A stretch of DNA of 64,000 nucleotides from an uncultured Bacteroides sp. (GCF_963676325.1 NZ_OY781099.1:2294001-2358000), one strand, 5' to 3'; positions 1 through 8,460 are shown, numbered from the stretch's first letter. Notes: generated from the sequence alone by a model not told the origin. Numbers and translations: made by a program.

Positions 1-717
1 TGTACTAAGATTGCCCGATATATTAAAGAAAGAATGATGAGTGAAATTTACAACTGTAGGGCTTCCGGTAACAGATGCTTCATAACGGATGTCGAGTTCA
101 TTCTTTTTGGTGAGGGTATAGGTGATTTTTACCGCCAGATTGCCTGGAAAACCATTTTCGCCGGAAGGTGAGAGATAACTGAGGCAAAGTGCATTCTTAC
201 TAATCCTTTCTGCTTTCCACATTCTGGCAGCGAAACCCGGATCACCACCGTGGGCGGAATGTGCACCGGTATTTGGCGTTAAATGATACCGAACAGAGTC
301 TATTATAAAGGTGGAATTAAGAATGCGACCGGCGTAACGCCCAATGGTTGCTCCGAAATTCTGTTTGTTGGCCATATAATCTTTGATGTTTGAATAGCCA
401 CACACCACATCTTCCATCTTTCCTCTGCGGTCGGGAACCATGATAGAAACAACCCTTGCGCCGTAATTAGTTATACAGGCTTCCATCCCGCGTGAGTTCT
501 TCAGAACATACAGATGAGTAAGCTGACCATGCACATTTGCTTCAAAATCCTTGGCCTGAAGTCCGGAAAGAGTTGGTTTCTGACGATTCTTGCCTGCGAT
601 AAGAGACTCTTGTTTAACATCCTTAAGTATGGAAAGAGTTGGATTCTGACAGTAGCCTGATGCGGCAGAAAGTGAAACAGCAGCAAGTAATAAAAGAATT
701 ATTTTTTTGTATATCAC
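1..717 (-). CDS. galM: Aldose 1-epimerase (galactose mutarotase), C-terminus cut by window edge
   Basis: Interconverts alpha and beta anomers of aldoses such as galactose. Translation from a GTG at 717 gives a hydrophobic signal-like start (VIYKKIILLLLAAVSLSAA), so the enzyme is probably exported. It is followed by mutarotase landmarks: NYGARV near residue 83, GRYAGRI near 125, HGGDPGF near 153 and the catalytic-His segment FTHHSFFNISG near 225. The frame stays open to base 1, so about the last third is missing. No ATG lies in frame between the promoter-like element at 752-759 and the GTG, so GTG is the best start. The N-terminus carries a short repeated PTLS segment (NPTLSIL and KPTLSGL). 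The family assignment is secure; the exact start is less so. Confidence 0.88.
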   Translation of the reverse strand, partial: MIYKKIILLLLAAVSLSAASGYCQNPTLSILKDVKQESLIAGKNRQKPTLSGLQAKDFEANVHGQLTHLYVLKNSRGMEACITNYGARVVSIMVPDRRGKMEDVVCGYSNIKDYMANKQNFGATIGRYAGRILNSTFIIDSVRYHLTPNTGAHSAHGGDPGFAARMWKAERISKNALCLSYLSPSGENGFPGNLAVKITYTLTKKNELDIRYEASVTGSPTVVNFTHHSFFNISGNLST

Positions 718-751
718 TATTATAATGTTTTTAAGTATGTTAATTCATTTG

Positions 752-759
752 CAAACATA
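752..759 (-). promoter_or_regulatory. -7 promoter element for galM
   Basis: On the minus strand this reads TATGTTTG, matching the Bacteroides -7 consensus TAnnTTTG, about 35 bases before the GTG start. No clear -33 box was found. Confidence 0.45.
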
Positions 760-781
760 GCAACTATTAATGAATAACTAT

Positions 782-789
782 TAACTTTG
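782..789 (+). promoter_or_regulatory. -7 promoter element for the DUF1573 gene
   Basis: TAACTTTG matches TAnnTTTG and lies 26 bases before the ATG at 816. Confidence 0.5.
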
Positions 790-815
790 CGTGTCATAAT
801 AACGAAATTATTAAA

Positions 816-1223
816 ATGAAAAAGTCATTATTTCTATTGGTTCTCCTCTTTATAGGAGTTACGTATGCTTCTGCTCAGAAACAAGCAGAAATTACGTTCG
901 ACAAAACAATTCACAATTTCGGTACATTCTCAGAAGATCATCCAAAAGTAAAATGTTCATTCACTTTTACTAACACCGGAAATGCACCGTTAGTTATTAA
1001 CCAAGCTGTAGCTTCTTGCGGATGTACTATTCCAGACTACACAAAAGAGCCTATCATGCCGGGAAAGAAAGGAGCCATTGAGGTAACTTATAACGGAGCT
1101 GGTAAATATCCTGGTGAATTTAAGAAAAGCATAACTGTACGCAGCAATGCCAAAGAAGAGTTGACAAGACTCTATATTACAGGCCAGATGACTCCAAAAA
1201 CAGCAAAAACCGCAAATAATTAA
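816..1223 (+). CDS. DUF1573 domain exported protein
   Basis: A 135-residue protein with a signal peptide (MKKSLFLLVLLFIGVTYASA, cleavage after about residue 20). One DUF1573 immunoglobulin-like domain spans roughly residues 25-115. It has the family's pattern of HNFGTF, a FTFTNTGNAPL strand, the conserved SCGCT near residue 67 and a PG-G-EV-Y segment. DUF1573 proteins are abundant in Bacteroidetes and lie outside the inner membrane; their biochemical role is not established. It is a single-gene unit with its own promoter and faces the minus-strand MFS gene. A weak hairpin (AATCTTT/AAAGATT) near 1258-1274 may end transcription. Confidence 0.9.
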   Translation: MKKSLFLLVLLFIGVTYASAQKQAEITFDKTIHNFGTFSEDHPKVKCSFTFTNTGNAPLVINQAVASCGCTIPDYTKEPIMPGKKGAIEVTYNGAGKYPGEFKKSITVRSNAKEELTRLYITGQMTPKTAKTANN

Positions 1224-1270
1224 TTTCACGGTTTATGCAATTTGAACTTATCAGTATAATCTTTAAAAGA

Positions 1271-1681
1271 TTATCGCATCTTATGCCGAACAAAATGCCT
1301 TGTTGTAAACAATAAAAAGTACAGCAAGGCAATTACGGCAAATACTATCCCAGCCTGAAAAACGGCCATATAAGAGCCTATTTCAACCAAATTGCATCCC
1401 AAGGCAACTCCTATCCCTACTCCTACTTCCCAAGCAAGCAAATAACTTGTATTAGCCGTTCCCCGCTGACAATGTTCGGACAGGTTTACAAAAATTACAA
1501 GGAAATCTGATGCAGCCAAACCAAATCCCAGACCAATCAGCACACCTGAAGTGATGAGGGATATTTCCTCATAATGAGTATTCAGCAGCAATAAAGAGAG
1601 AATAATAAGGATCAGTCCGCTCACAATACGCGCACGAAAATCAGCCTCAGCAAAGACAATTCTGTTGGCAATCATGGCCAA
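1271..1681 (-). pseudogene. MFS transporter, C-terminal part after a frameshift
   Basis: These 136 codons encode the second half of a major facilitator permease: four or more hydrophobic helices and the family-like stretch GLGFGLAASDFLVIF, ending HFVRHKMR. The frame is open upstream of its first ATG to about 1755, where in-frame codons read NGYLQYVIISFFGAIGVGFILA, which suits a continuing transmembrane helix. It is offset by one base from the N-terminal part at 1720-2451. The two parts together (about 390 residues) equal one normal 12-helix MFS protein. This is either a broken gene or a single-base sequence error; I do not think it is translated as a separate protein. Confidence 0.8.
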
Positions 1682-1719
1682 AATAAATCCTACACCTATT
1701 GCTCCGAAGAAGCTAATAA

Positions 1720-2451
1720 TTACATACTGCAGATAACCATTGAAGCGTACACATTAATGGTGGCTATCAGCATTCCAAAAATTGTAGATATCAGAACAAG
1801 ATTACCTGCAGGCACCCATCCCTGAGGAAGCAGAAAGCGGTCGGTGGAAAATATTTTTGCTCCTATCGGGGCGCGAAAAGGAACATTGATCATTGCCAGA
1901 CAAAGGAAACCTGCTATGCCTGTAGCTATAGAGCCATAAAGCACTGTTACAAGGTCGGAATAATCATAAAGCAGCAGACCAATCATGGGACCAAAAGCCA
2001 TACCCAGACGACCAGCCCAGTTGAAATATATATTCCCCTTACTTCTTTGGGTGGTGAGAGTGATATCAATGGCCACGGTACTGCTTGTAGCGGTGGTGAT
2101 ACCAAATAATGCTCCCTGAAATACCCTGAGCACTGCCAGCCACAGCATACTTCCTATTATGGAATATCCACCGGCAATGGCAATTACGGCCAAAAAAGAA
2201 AACATACAAACGTCTTTACGCTTGTATGTATCTATTATATAACTGTAAAAGGGGCCTATTATAAACATCGCTCCTGCAAAGAGCGCAAGTACCAAACCAG
2301 CCTCGCCTATGGTGATTCCGGGAAACCTTCCCGCCAGATACATAGGGAGTATGGGCAAAAACATGTAAAGTGATACAAAAAGCAGAAAGTTGCTGACGTA
2401 TGCCCACTTAAAATTGGCAGTCCACAGCTTTGCAGGAGAGATTGTATTCAT
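1720..2451 (-). pseudogene. MFS transporter, N-terminal part before a frameshift
   Basis: This 243-residue frame holds the first half of a major facilitator superfamily exporter (sugar-efflux/multidrug type). It has about seven hydrophobic helices, a loop 2 with IDTYKRKD and an R-rich helix 4 region (LRVFQGALFG). It stops at a TAA at 1720-1722 in the middle of what should be helix 7-8, and the remaining helices continue in another frame (1271-1681). The gene starts 12 bases after the stop of panB, so the two are probably one transcript. The substrate cannot be told from sequence. Confidence 0.82.
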
Positions 2452-2463
2452 AGGCTAAAGAGA

Positions 2464-3285
2464 TTAATATTGTTCGTTCTCGTTAGGGAAGTCACTGCTC
2501 TTAACATCCGTTACGTATTGTCCGATAGCTTCGGTCATCACTGTATGAAGATCGGCATAGCGACGAAGGAACTTAGGGCTGAAACCCTGGCTCATTCCCA
2601 GCAGATCCTGAATAACCAGCACCTGACCGTCAACCTTTCCGCCTGCACCAATTCCGATAATAGGAATAGTCAGTTCCCTAGCTACACGTTCTGCCAGTGC
2701 AGCAGGAATTTTTTCAAGAACAATGGCAAAGCATCCTGCTTCTTCCAGCAAGTGTGCATCGCGAACTAGTTTTTCTGCTTCAACATCATCCTTTGCGCGT
2801 ACAGTATATGTACCGTATTTATTGATTGACTGAGGCATTAATCCCAGGTGTCCCATAACAGGAATTCCGGCAGAAAGAATACGTTGAACAGTTTCAATAA
2901 TCTCTTCACCACCTTCAAGCTTCAGCGCATCAGCAAGAGACTCCTTCATGATACGGATTGCCGAAGCAAGTCCCTCAAGCGGATTCCCCTGGTATGAACC
3001 GAAAGGCATATCAACAACAACCATTGCACGGTTCACGCCGCGAACAACAGATTTACCGTGATAAATCATCTGATCAAGTGTGATAGGCAACGTTGTTACG
3101 TTTCCAGCCATGGTGTTTGATGCTGAGTCGCCAACCAATATTACATCAATACCTGCGCCATCAACAATCTTTGCCATGGTATAGTCATAGGAGGTAAGCA
3201 TTGAAATCTTCTCTCCTCTTTGTTTCATTTCGATAAGACGGTGAGTAGTCACCTTTCTTGTATCTTCAGAAATGTATCCAGCCAT
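2464..3285 (-). CDS. panB: 3-methyl-2-oxobutanoate hydroxymethyltransferase (ketopantoate hydroxymethyltransferase)
   Basis: Transfers a hydroxymethyl group from 5,10-methylenetetrahydrofolate to 2-oxoisovalerate to make ketopantoate, the first committed step of pantothenate/CoA synthesis in the cytoplasm. The 273-residue length is normal. Family segments are visible in order: SMLTSYDYTMAKIVDGAGID, VGDSASNTMAG (metal-binding Asp), VVVDMPFGSYQ (second Asp), KLEGGEE (Glu), MGHLGLMPQS and VLEKIPAALA. The last residues (DFPNENEQY) look non-conserved. It heads a minus-strand unit with the MFS gene 12 bases downstream, and has its own promoter at 3327-3334. No other pan gene is in the window. Confidence 0.95.
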   Translation of the reverse strand: MAGYISEDTRKVTTHRLIEMKQRGEKISMLTSYDYTMAKIVDGAGIDVILVGDSASNTMAGNVTTLPITLDQMIYHGKSVVRGVNRAMVVVDMPFGSYQGNPLEGLASAIRIMKESLADALKLEGGEEIIETVQRILSAGIPVMGHLGLMPQSINKYGTYTVRAKDDVEAEKLVRDAHLLEEAGCFAIVLEKIPAALAERVARELTIPIIGIGAGGKVDGQVLVIQDLLGMSQGFSPKFLRRYADLHTVMTEAIGQYVTDVKSSDFPNENEQY

Positions 3286-3326
3286 AATTTTAAATTATTT
3301 AAAGTCCAACTACTAAAAATTGTCTG

Positions 3327-3334
3327 CAAATGTA
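3327..3334 (-). promoter_or_regulatory. -7 promoter element for panB
   Basis: Minus-strand TACATTTG matches TAnnTTTG, about 42 bases before the panB ATG. Confidence 0.5.
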
Positions 3335-3410
3335 GTGCTTATAGTTAAAACAGAAAAGGAATTTAATAAAAAGATGTCTAATACACTAATTTAGAACAGT
3401 CATGGCAATG

Positions 3411-3470
3411 AATGGTTCATTTATAAAAAGGATGGAGTATGCTTTATAAACCATTAAGGAATGGTTTATC
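3411..3470. repeat. Inverted-repeat cluster upstream of the 102-bp element
   Basis: Three alternating arms of one motif: AATGGTTCATTTATAA, then TTTATAAACCATT, then AATGGTTTAT. The last two form a perfect 10-bp inverted repeat with loop AAGG. It directly abuts the iterated-palindrome element at 3471. Confidence 0.6.
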
Positions 3471-3572
3471 GTTTGATATATATCTAAGAGTATATTTGAT
3501 ATACATCAAAAGGATGCTTTGATGTATATCAAACATATAGTGAGATGGGGGTCTAAATCAGATTCTTTAACC
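3471..3572. repeat. 102-bp iterated-palindrome intergenic element, copy A
   Basis: Three self-complementary units (GTTTGATATATATCTAAG, TTTGATATACATCAAA, TTTGATGTATATCAAA) followed by GATGGGGGTCTAAA and, 9 bases on, TTTAACC. In this copy units 2 and 3 pair perfectly over 16 bp. The same layout and length occur at 28274-28375. The element lies just past the 3' end of the HAD gene and upstream of panB; its function is unknown. Confidence 0.75.
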
Positions 3573-3576
3573 GTAG

Positions 3577-4227
3577 TTATGCTTTTACTTCTACAAGTTT
3601 CTCAAAAGTGAAACCTTTGAAATCGTCAATAATATAATGAGCCTTGCCTTCTATCGCCTCGCGAGGATTTGTTGTTGCCAGTCCGATAACGGTTGATCCG
3701 GCAGCATTACCAGCTTTCAGGCCATGGAAGGAGTCCTCAAATACATAGCTATCTCCGGGAGTGGCACCCAATATTTCAGCACCCAGGATAAAACATTCAG
3801 GATTGGGCTTTGATTCCTTAAACTGATTAGCAGTTACAATGGAATCAAACAGTTGGGGCAATTCCGGATGCGAACGATACACATTCTCCATCTTTTTGGT
3901 ATTGGAACTTGTTACAACGGCCAGTTTCACATCGTGTTTCTTCAGGTCATCTATAAAGTTGAGCACACCGGGAATGTAGTCATAAGTCATATTCATCTCG
4001 AAAAGATCAAGATCCTTGCGTATCTGAGTCTGCGCTTCTTCCATTCCGGCAAAATACTTATCGTATATCTGAACCAATGTCTGGCCTTTAATCAGCCTAT
4101 CGAAACCTGGAAGTTCAGGATGATATTTACGTCCCTGCTCTCCCCAGAATATACTGTATTGGGTTTCTGTATCCATTACCACCCCGTCAAAATCGAAAAG
4201 AGCGGCTATTGTTTTAGATTCTTTCAT
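3577..4227 (-). CDS. HAD-superfamily hydrolase, beta-phosphoglucomutase/phosphatase-like
   Basis: A 216-residue cytoplasmic haloacid dehalogenase of subclass I. The nucleophile motif is FDFDGVVMDTE (Asp12 and Asp14), followed by an all-alpha cap, motif II VVTSSNT, motif III Lys in FKESKPNPECF, and acidic motif IV VFEDSFHGLKAG. The DGVVMDTE and SFHGLKAG wording resembles beta-phosphoglucomutase and sugar-phosphate phosphatases, but substrate specificity cannot be fixed. It is divergent from the MATE exporter and appears monocistronic. Its upstream region has only a near match (GAACTTTG) to the -7 box. Confidence 0.88.
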   Translation of the reverse strand: MKESKTIAALFDFDGVVMDTETQYSIFWGEQGRKYHPELPGFDRLIKGQTLVQIYDKYFAGMEEAQTQIRKDLDLFEMNMTYDYIPGVLNFIDDLKKHDVKLAVVTSSNTKKMENVYRSHPELPQLFDSIVTANQFKESKPNPECFILGAEILGATPGDSYVFEDSFHGLKAGNAAGSTVIGLATTNPREAIEGKAHYIIDDFKGFTFEKLVEVKA

Positions 4228-4291
4228 TATCTATAATAAATTTTGTACGGTGCAAAGTTCAGAATAATACTTGAATGCGGCAAATAATTCG

Positions 4292-4299
4292 TACCTTTG
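4292..4299 (+). promoter_or_regulatory. -7 promoter element for the MATE gene
   Basis: TACCTTTG matches TAnnTTTG, 28 bases before the ATG at 4328. Confidence 0.5.
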
Positions 4300-4327
4300 C
4301 GGCACTTAAAAAAATGTAAAGTCGTTT

Positions 4328-5689
4328 ATGTCTGTTAAGAACAACCCTCACATTCTCGGAACCGAGAGCATTGGTAAATTATTGCTTCAGTATTCAATCC
4401 CGGCCATTATCGGGATGACAGTGACCTCTCTTTATAACATTATAGATAGTATATTCATTGGCCACGGTGTGGGTGCGATAGCTATCTCCGGACTTGCTAT
4501 ATCTTTCCCGCTGATGAACCTTGTCATTGCTTTCTGTACGCTGGTGGGAACCGGAGGAGCCACTATTTCTTCCATCCGCCTTGGGCAGAAAGACCTTGCC
4601 GGAGCCACAGAGGTACTGGGAACTGTACTTATGCTTTGCATTATTAACTCCGTTCTTTTCGGCGGACTGTTCCTTTTGTTTCTGGACCCTATCCTTATAT
4701 TCTTTGGGGCAAGTGCAACAACACTGCCTTATGCACGTGACTTTATGCAGGTAATCCTGCTGGGTACACCAATATCATACACAATGATTAGTCTGAATAA
4801 CGTAATGCGCGCCACCGGTTATCCAAAGAAGGCCATGCTATCGTCTATGATTACCGTTATTGCGAATATAATCCTTGCTCCTATATTTATTTTCCATTTC
4901 CAATGGGGAATCCGCGGTGCTGCTCTGGCCACAATCATCTCACAATCCATCGGAATGGTATGGGTGCTTCACCATTTTCTGAATAAAGAAAACTATGTCC
5001 ATTTCCAGAAAGGCTTTCACGTAGTAAGAATCCGGATTGTGAAGAATATCTTCTCTATTGGAATGGCTCCGTTCCTGATGAATGTCTGCGCATGCGGAAT
5101 AGTTATCGTGATAAACAATATCCTGCTAAAGAGTGGCGGCGACATGGCAATTGGTGCGTATGGCATTATAAACCGCGTGCTTATGCTTTTCGTGATGATT
5201 ATTATGGGACTCACCATGGGTATGCAGCCAATCGTTGGCTATAATTACGGAGCCAATCTGCAAAATAGGGTAACGCGTACATTAAAGTTGGGCATTCTTT
5301 CGGGAACCATCATTAATAGTATAGGTTTCATCGCCTGTGTATTCTTCCCTAATGCCATATCTTCCATGTTTACCAGCGAACAGTCATTGATTGATATTGC
5401 TGCTACCGGTTTGCGTATTTCCGTTCTTGCATTTCCTATCGTATCCAGTCAGATAGTAATCTCCAACTTTTTCCAGAGTATAGGGCAGGCAAAAATAAGC
5501 ATATTCATGTCGCTTTCACGACAACTCCTTTATCTGCTTCCCTGTCTGCTCTTTTTCCCGCATTTGTTCGGAACAACCGGAGTGTGGTGGAGCATGGTAA
5601 CATCAGATTTCCTGGCATTCGTTACAGCCATATTTATATTGGTTTATCATTTCAGGAGAGTAGCTAAAAATCAGCAACCTGTAGTCTAA
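4328..5689 (+). CDS. MATE family efflux transporter
   Basis: A 453-residue inner-membrane protein with about 12 hydrophobic helices in the two-bundle pattern of multidrug and toxin extrusion transporters, which expel cationic drugs or metabolites using Na+ or H+ gradients. The N-terminal segment LGTESIGKLLLQYSIPAIIGMTVTSLYNIIDSIFIGHGVG is typical of the DinF/NorM-like branch. It contains the conserved pattern MGMQPIVGYNYGA that starts the second half. Its own promoter and an isolated position suggest it is monocistronic. The substrate is unknown. Confidence 0.93.
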   Translation: MSVKNNPHILGTESIGKLLLQYSIPAIIGMTVTSLYNIIDSIFIGHGVGAIAISGLAISFPLMNLVIAFCTLVGTGGATISSIRLGQKDLAGATEVLGTVLMLCIINSVLFGGLFLLFLDPILIFFGASATTLPYARDFMQVILLGTPISYTMISLNNVMRATGYPKKAMLSSMITVIANIILAPIFIFHFQWGIRGAALATIISQSIGMVWVLHHFLNKENYVHFQKGFHVVRIRIVKNIFSIGMAPFLMNVCACGIVIVINNILLKSGGDMAIGAYGIINRVLMLFVMIIMGLTMGMQPIVGYNYGANLQNRVTRTLKLGILSGTIINSIGFIACVFFPNAISSMFTSEQSLIDIAATGLRISVLAFPIVSSQIVISNFFQSIGQAKISIFMSLSRQLLYLLPCLLFFPHLFGTTGVWWSMVTSDFLAFVTAIFILVYHFRRVAKNQQPVV

Positions 5690-5748
5690 AAGATTTAAGG
5701 CAAAAGAGAAAAATAGTTGGGTTAAGGTACAACTTACCGTAATATTTG

Positions 5749-5756
5749 TATATTTG
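5749..5756 (+). promoter_or_regulatory. -7 promoter element for the Crp/Fnr gene
   Basis: TATATTTG matches TAnnTTTG, 44 bases before the ATG at 5801. Confidence 0.45.
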
Positions 5757-5800
5757 CGGGAAAGTTCTTTGTTCAGAGAACTATTATTATAAAAGAACAA

Positions 5801-6466
5801 ATGATCAGCATCCTGTTAGAAAATCCGCTCTTTAGGGGAACTACCCCCGACGAACTCTCCCAGAATTTTGAGGGAGTGAATTATCAGATAAAGAGTTTCA
5901 GGAAAGGAGATATACTCGCCTTTCAGGGTGATGTGTGCAATAAGCTGGTCATTCTTCTGAAAGGAAGTGTACGCGGAGAGATGATTGATTACTCGGGTAA
6001 GCTGATAAAGATAGAAGATATCTCCGCCCCTCGCGCCCTTGCTCCTCTTTTCCTTTTCGGTACCGAGAATAAGTTTCCCGTTGAAGTTACTGCCAATGAA
6101 GAGGTAGAGGCCTTGTTTATTCCTAAGGAGAGTGTATTATTGATCTTCCAGCGTAACAAGCGTTTTCTGGAAAACTATATGAATACCTCGGCAAACTATG
6201 CCAAGACTCTTTCTGACAAGCTTTTCTTTCTATCCTTTAAGAACATCAAGCAAAAACTAGCATCTTATATTCTTCGTCTATCTGCTACCGCTGGCGATAA
6301 CGTCGTTATGGACCGTTCACAACAGGAGATGGCCGATTACTTTGGTGTGTCTCGTCCGTCACTTGCCCGCGAACTTTCGCACATGCAGAATGAAGGACTT
6401 ATATCCGTAGACCGAAAACATATCCGCATTCTTAAAAAGGAAAAGCTGAAAGAGCTGATCCGATAA
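5801..6466 (+). CDS. Crp/Fnr family transcriptional regulator, HcpR-like by context
   Basis: A 221-residue DNA-binding protein. An N-terminal cyclic-nucleotide-binding-like beta-roll (FRKGDILAFQGDVCNKLVILLKGSVRGEM) is followed by a long dimer helix. A C-terminal winged helix around residues 165-205 contains QQEMADYFGVSRPSLARELS. It lacks the four-Cys cluster of oxygen-sensing Fnr. It lies directly upstream of hcp, and hcp has a TGTAAC-N4-GTTACA inverted repeat at 6690-6705. Crp/Fnr proteins beside hcp act as nitric-oxide/nitrite-responsive activators in other anaerobes (HcpR). That role is inferred here from position, not from a diagnostic residue. Confidence 0.85.
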   Translation: MISILLENPLFRGTTPDELSQNFEGVNYQIKSFRKGDILAFQGDVCNKLVILLKGSVRGEMIDYSGKLIKIEDISAPRALAPLFLFGTENKFPVEVTANEEVEALFIPKESVLLIFQRNKRFLENYMNTSANYAKTLSDKLFFLSFKNIKQKLASYILRLSATAGDNVVMDRSQQEMADYFGVSRPSLARELSHMQNEGLISVDRKHIRILKKEKLKELIR

Positions 6467-6546
6467 TATTTCTTCGTGTAAGCAAGGGCTCTACTTGCTA
6501 CAAAAACTTTTCCGTATCATCGTTTTTATTTGTAACATTAGCGGAT

Positions 6547-6618
6547 ATGATAACAGGTTATCTTGATCATCTGCACCTGCATATAAATGAGATCGACGAA
6601 CTAATTAAATCAAAATAA
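6547..6618 (+). CDS. Possible 23-residue micro-ORF between the regulator and hcp
   Basis: An ATG at 6547 opens a 23-codon frame, MITGYLDHLHLHINEIDELI plus KSK. Its start overlaps a perfect 14-base palindrome, GATAACAGGTTATC (6549-6562). It is hydrophilic and acidic with no family I recognise. It could be a leader peptide or chance. Confidence 0.2.
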   Translation: MITGYLDHLHLHINEIDELIKSK

Positions 6619-6689
6619 GATCTTTGAGAGCTGTTCTTCAGGATATATAAGAAACAAATTCTGAAAAACAACTCAATTATTTTCATTGT

Positions 6690-6705
6690 TGTAACATTGG
6701 TTACA
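6690..6705 (+). promoter_or_regulatory. Candidate Crp/Fnr-type operator upstream of hcp
   Basis: TGTAACATTGGTTACA is a perfect TGTAAC/GTTACA inverted repeat with a 4-base spacer. Its centre lies about 30 bases before the -7 box of hcp, a position suited to an activator. Assignment to the adjacent regulator is an inference. Confidence 0.55.
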
Positions 6706-6727
6706 GAATTGCCCCCTTACTTCCCCA

Positions 6728-6735
6728 TATCTTTG
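6728..6735 (+). promoter_or_regulatory. -7 promoter element for hcp
   Basis: TATCTTTG matches TAnnTTTG. No good -33 TTTG is seen, which fits activator dependence. Confidence 0.5.
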
Positions 6736-6776
6736 CACATATCAAAATAGTAATAACTTTTAAAAGCGATAAAATT

Positions 6777-8408
6777 ATGAGTATGTTCTGTTTTCAATGT
6801 CAGGAAGCTTCAAAAGGTACCGGGTGTACTTTGAGTGGTGTTTGTGGAAAAACTCCCGAGGTAGCTAATACGCAAGACCTCCTTTTGTTTGTAGTACGTG
6901 GTGTTGCGGTGTACAACCAGGAATTACGCAAGATTGGCAAACCTTCCTCTGAAGCTGATAAGTTTGTGTTCGACGGATTGTTTATGACCATTACCAATGC
7001 AAACTTCGACAAGCAGGCTATTATAGAAAAAATAAAGAGCGGACTTGCTTTAAAGAAAGAATTGGCTAAGCAGGTTTCTCTTCCAAATCCTCCAGATGAA
7101 TGTACATGGGATGGTGACGAAAGTGAATTCGAAGAAAAATCTAAAAATGTAGGTGTGCTTCGTACTCAGGATGAAGATATCCGTTCATTGAAAGAGCTTG
7201 TACACTATGGCATCAAAGGTATGGCTGCTTATGCAGAACATGCATGGAATCTGGACAATGAAAATGCTGCAATCTTTGCATTCATGCAACACGCTCTTGC
7301 AGAAATCACAAGAAATGACATCACCGTTAATGAGCTTATCGCATTAACTCTGGAAACTGGTAAGTATGGTGTAGATGCAATGGCAATGCTTGACGCTGCC
7401 AACACCAGTCACTACGGAAATCCTGAGTTATCTGAAGTAAACATCGGCGTAGGCAAGAATCCTGGTATCCTTATCAGCGGACACGATCTAAAAGATCTTG
7501 AAGAACTTCTACAACAAACTGAAGGAACAGGCGTTGACGTGTACACTCACAGCGAAATGCTTCCTGCACACTACTACCCTGAATTGAAGAAATACAAGCA
7601 CCTTGTAGGTAACTATGGTAACGCATGGTGGAAACAAAAAGAGGAGTTCGAAACATTCAACGGTCCGGTGCTCTTTACAACCAACTGTATTGTGCCTCCT
7701 ACTAAGAACGCTACATATACAGACCGCATCTATACAACAGGAGCCAGCGGACTTGAAGGAGCCACTCACATTCCGGCACGCGTAAATGGCCAACCAAAAG
7801 ATTTCTCTGCTATTATCGCGCACGCTAAAACCTGTCAGCCTCCTACAGAGATTGAGACTGGAAAGATCGTTGGTGGATTTGCACACGCTCAGGTTCTGGC
7901 TTTGGCCGATAAAGTTGTGGATGCCGTTAAGAGCGGAGCCATCAGTAAATTCTTTGTAATGGCCGGTTGCGACGGAAGAATGAAGAGCCGCAGTTACTAT
8001 ACCGAGTTTGCAGAGAAACTTCCTAACGATACAGTGATCCTGACTGCCGGTTGTGCAAAATACCGTTATAACAAACTTCCACTAGGAGACATCAACGGAA
8101 TTCCTCGCGTGCTCGATGCCGGACAATGTAACGACAGTTACTCACTGGCAGTAATCGCAATGAAACTGAAAGAAGTATTTGAACTTGAAGATATAAACGA
8201 TCTTCCTATCATTTACAACATTGCATGGTACGAACAGAAGGCGGTAATCGTATTGCTTGCACTGCTTCATTTGGGAGTGAAAAAGATTCACCTTGGTCCT
8301 ACTCTTCCTGCATTCCTTTCACCAAACGTAACAAATGTGTTGGTTGAGAACTTTGGAATTGGTGGAATCAGCACTGCAGATGAAGACATCGCAGCATTCC
8401 TTGCATAA
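6777..8408 (+). CDS. hcp: Hydroxylamine reductase / hybrid cluster protein
   Basis: A cytoplasmic Fe-S enzyme that reduces hydroxylamine to ammonia in vitro and handles nitric oxide in anaerobes. The 543-residue length is normal. The N-terminal cubane cluster motif is C5-x2-C8-x8-C17-x5-C23. Hybrid-cluster ligands are all recognisable: ISGHD (His), THSEML (Glu), TTNCIVPP (Cys), MAGCDGR (Cys), LTAGCAKY (Cys) and DAGQCND (Cys). No separate Hcr reductase gene is adjacent. Transcription is probably switched on by the neighbouring Crp/Fnr protein through the inverted repeat at 6690. It ends at the hairpin at 8461-8488. Confidence 0.97.
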   Translation: MSMFCFQCQEASKGTGCTLSGVCGKTPEVANTQDLLLFVVRGVAVYNQELRKIGKPSSEADKFVFDGLFMTITNANFDKQAIIEKIKSGLALKKELAKQVSLPNPPDECTWDGDESEFEEKSKNVGVLRTQDEDIRSLKELVHYGIKGMAAYAEHAWNLDNENAAIFAFMQHALAEITRNDITVNELIALTLETGKYGVDAMAMLDAANTSHYGNPELSEVNIGVGKNPGILISGHDLKDLEELLQQTEGTGVDVYTHSEMLPAHYYPELKKYKHLVGNYGNAWWKQKEEFETFNGPVLFTTNCIVPPTKNATYTDRIYTTGASGLEGATHIPARVNGQPKDFSAIIAHAKTCQPPTEIETGKIVGGFAHAQVLALADKVVDAVKSGAISKFFVMAGCDGRMKSRSYYTEFAEKLPNDTVILTAGCAKYRYNKLPLGDINGIPRVLDAGQCNDSYSLAVIAMKLKEVFELEDINDLPIIYNIAWYEQKAVIVLLALLHLGVKKIHLGPTLPAFLSPNVTNVLVENFGIGGISTADEDIAAFLA

Positions 8409-8460
8409 AGATACTTTTTTATTATATAAAACAATTTCAGACCTAACCAGTTTTTAATGT

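Noticed and set aside
1715..1760. Programmed ribosomal frameshift in the MFS gene
   Set aside because: No slippery heptamer or downstream pseudoknot is visible, and the split leaves non-functional halves; mutation or sequence error is simpler.
2470..2769. A 99-codon plus-strand frame over panB
   Set aside because: Antisense to a fully conserved enzyme and without protein-like features.
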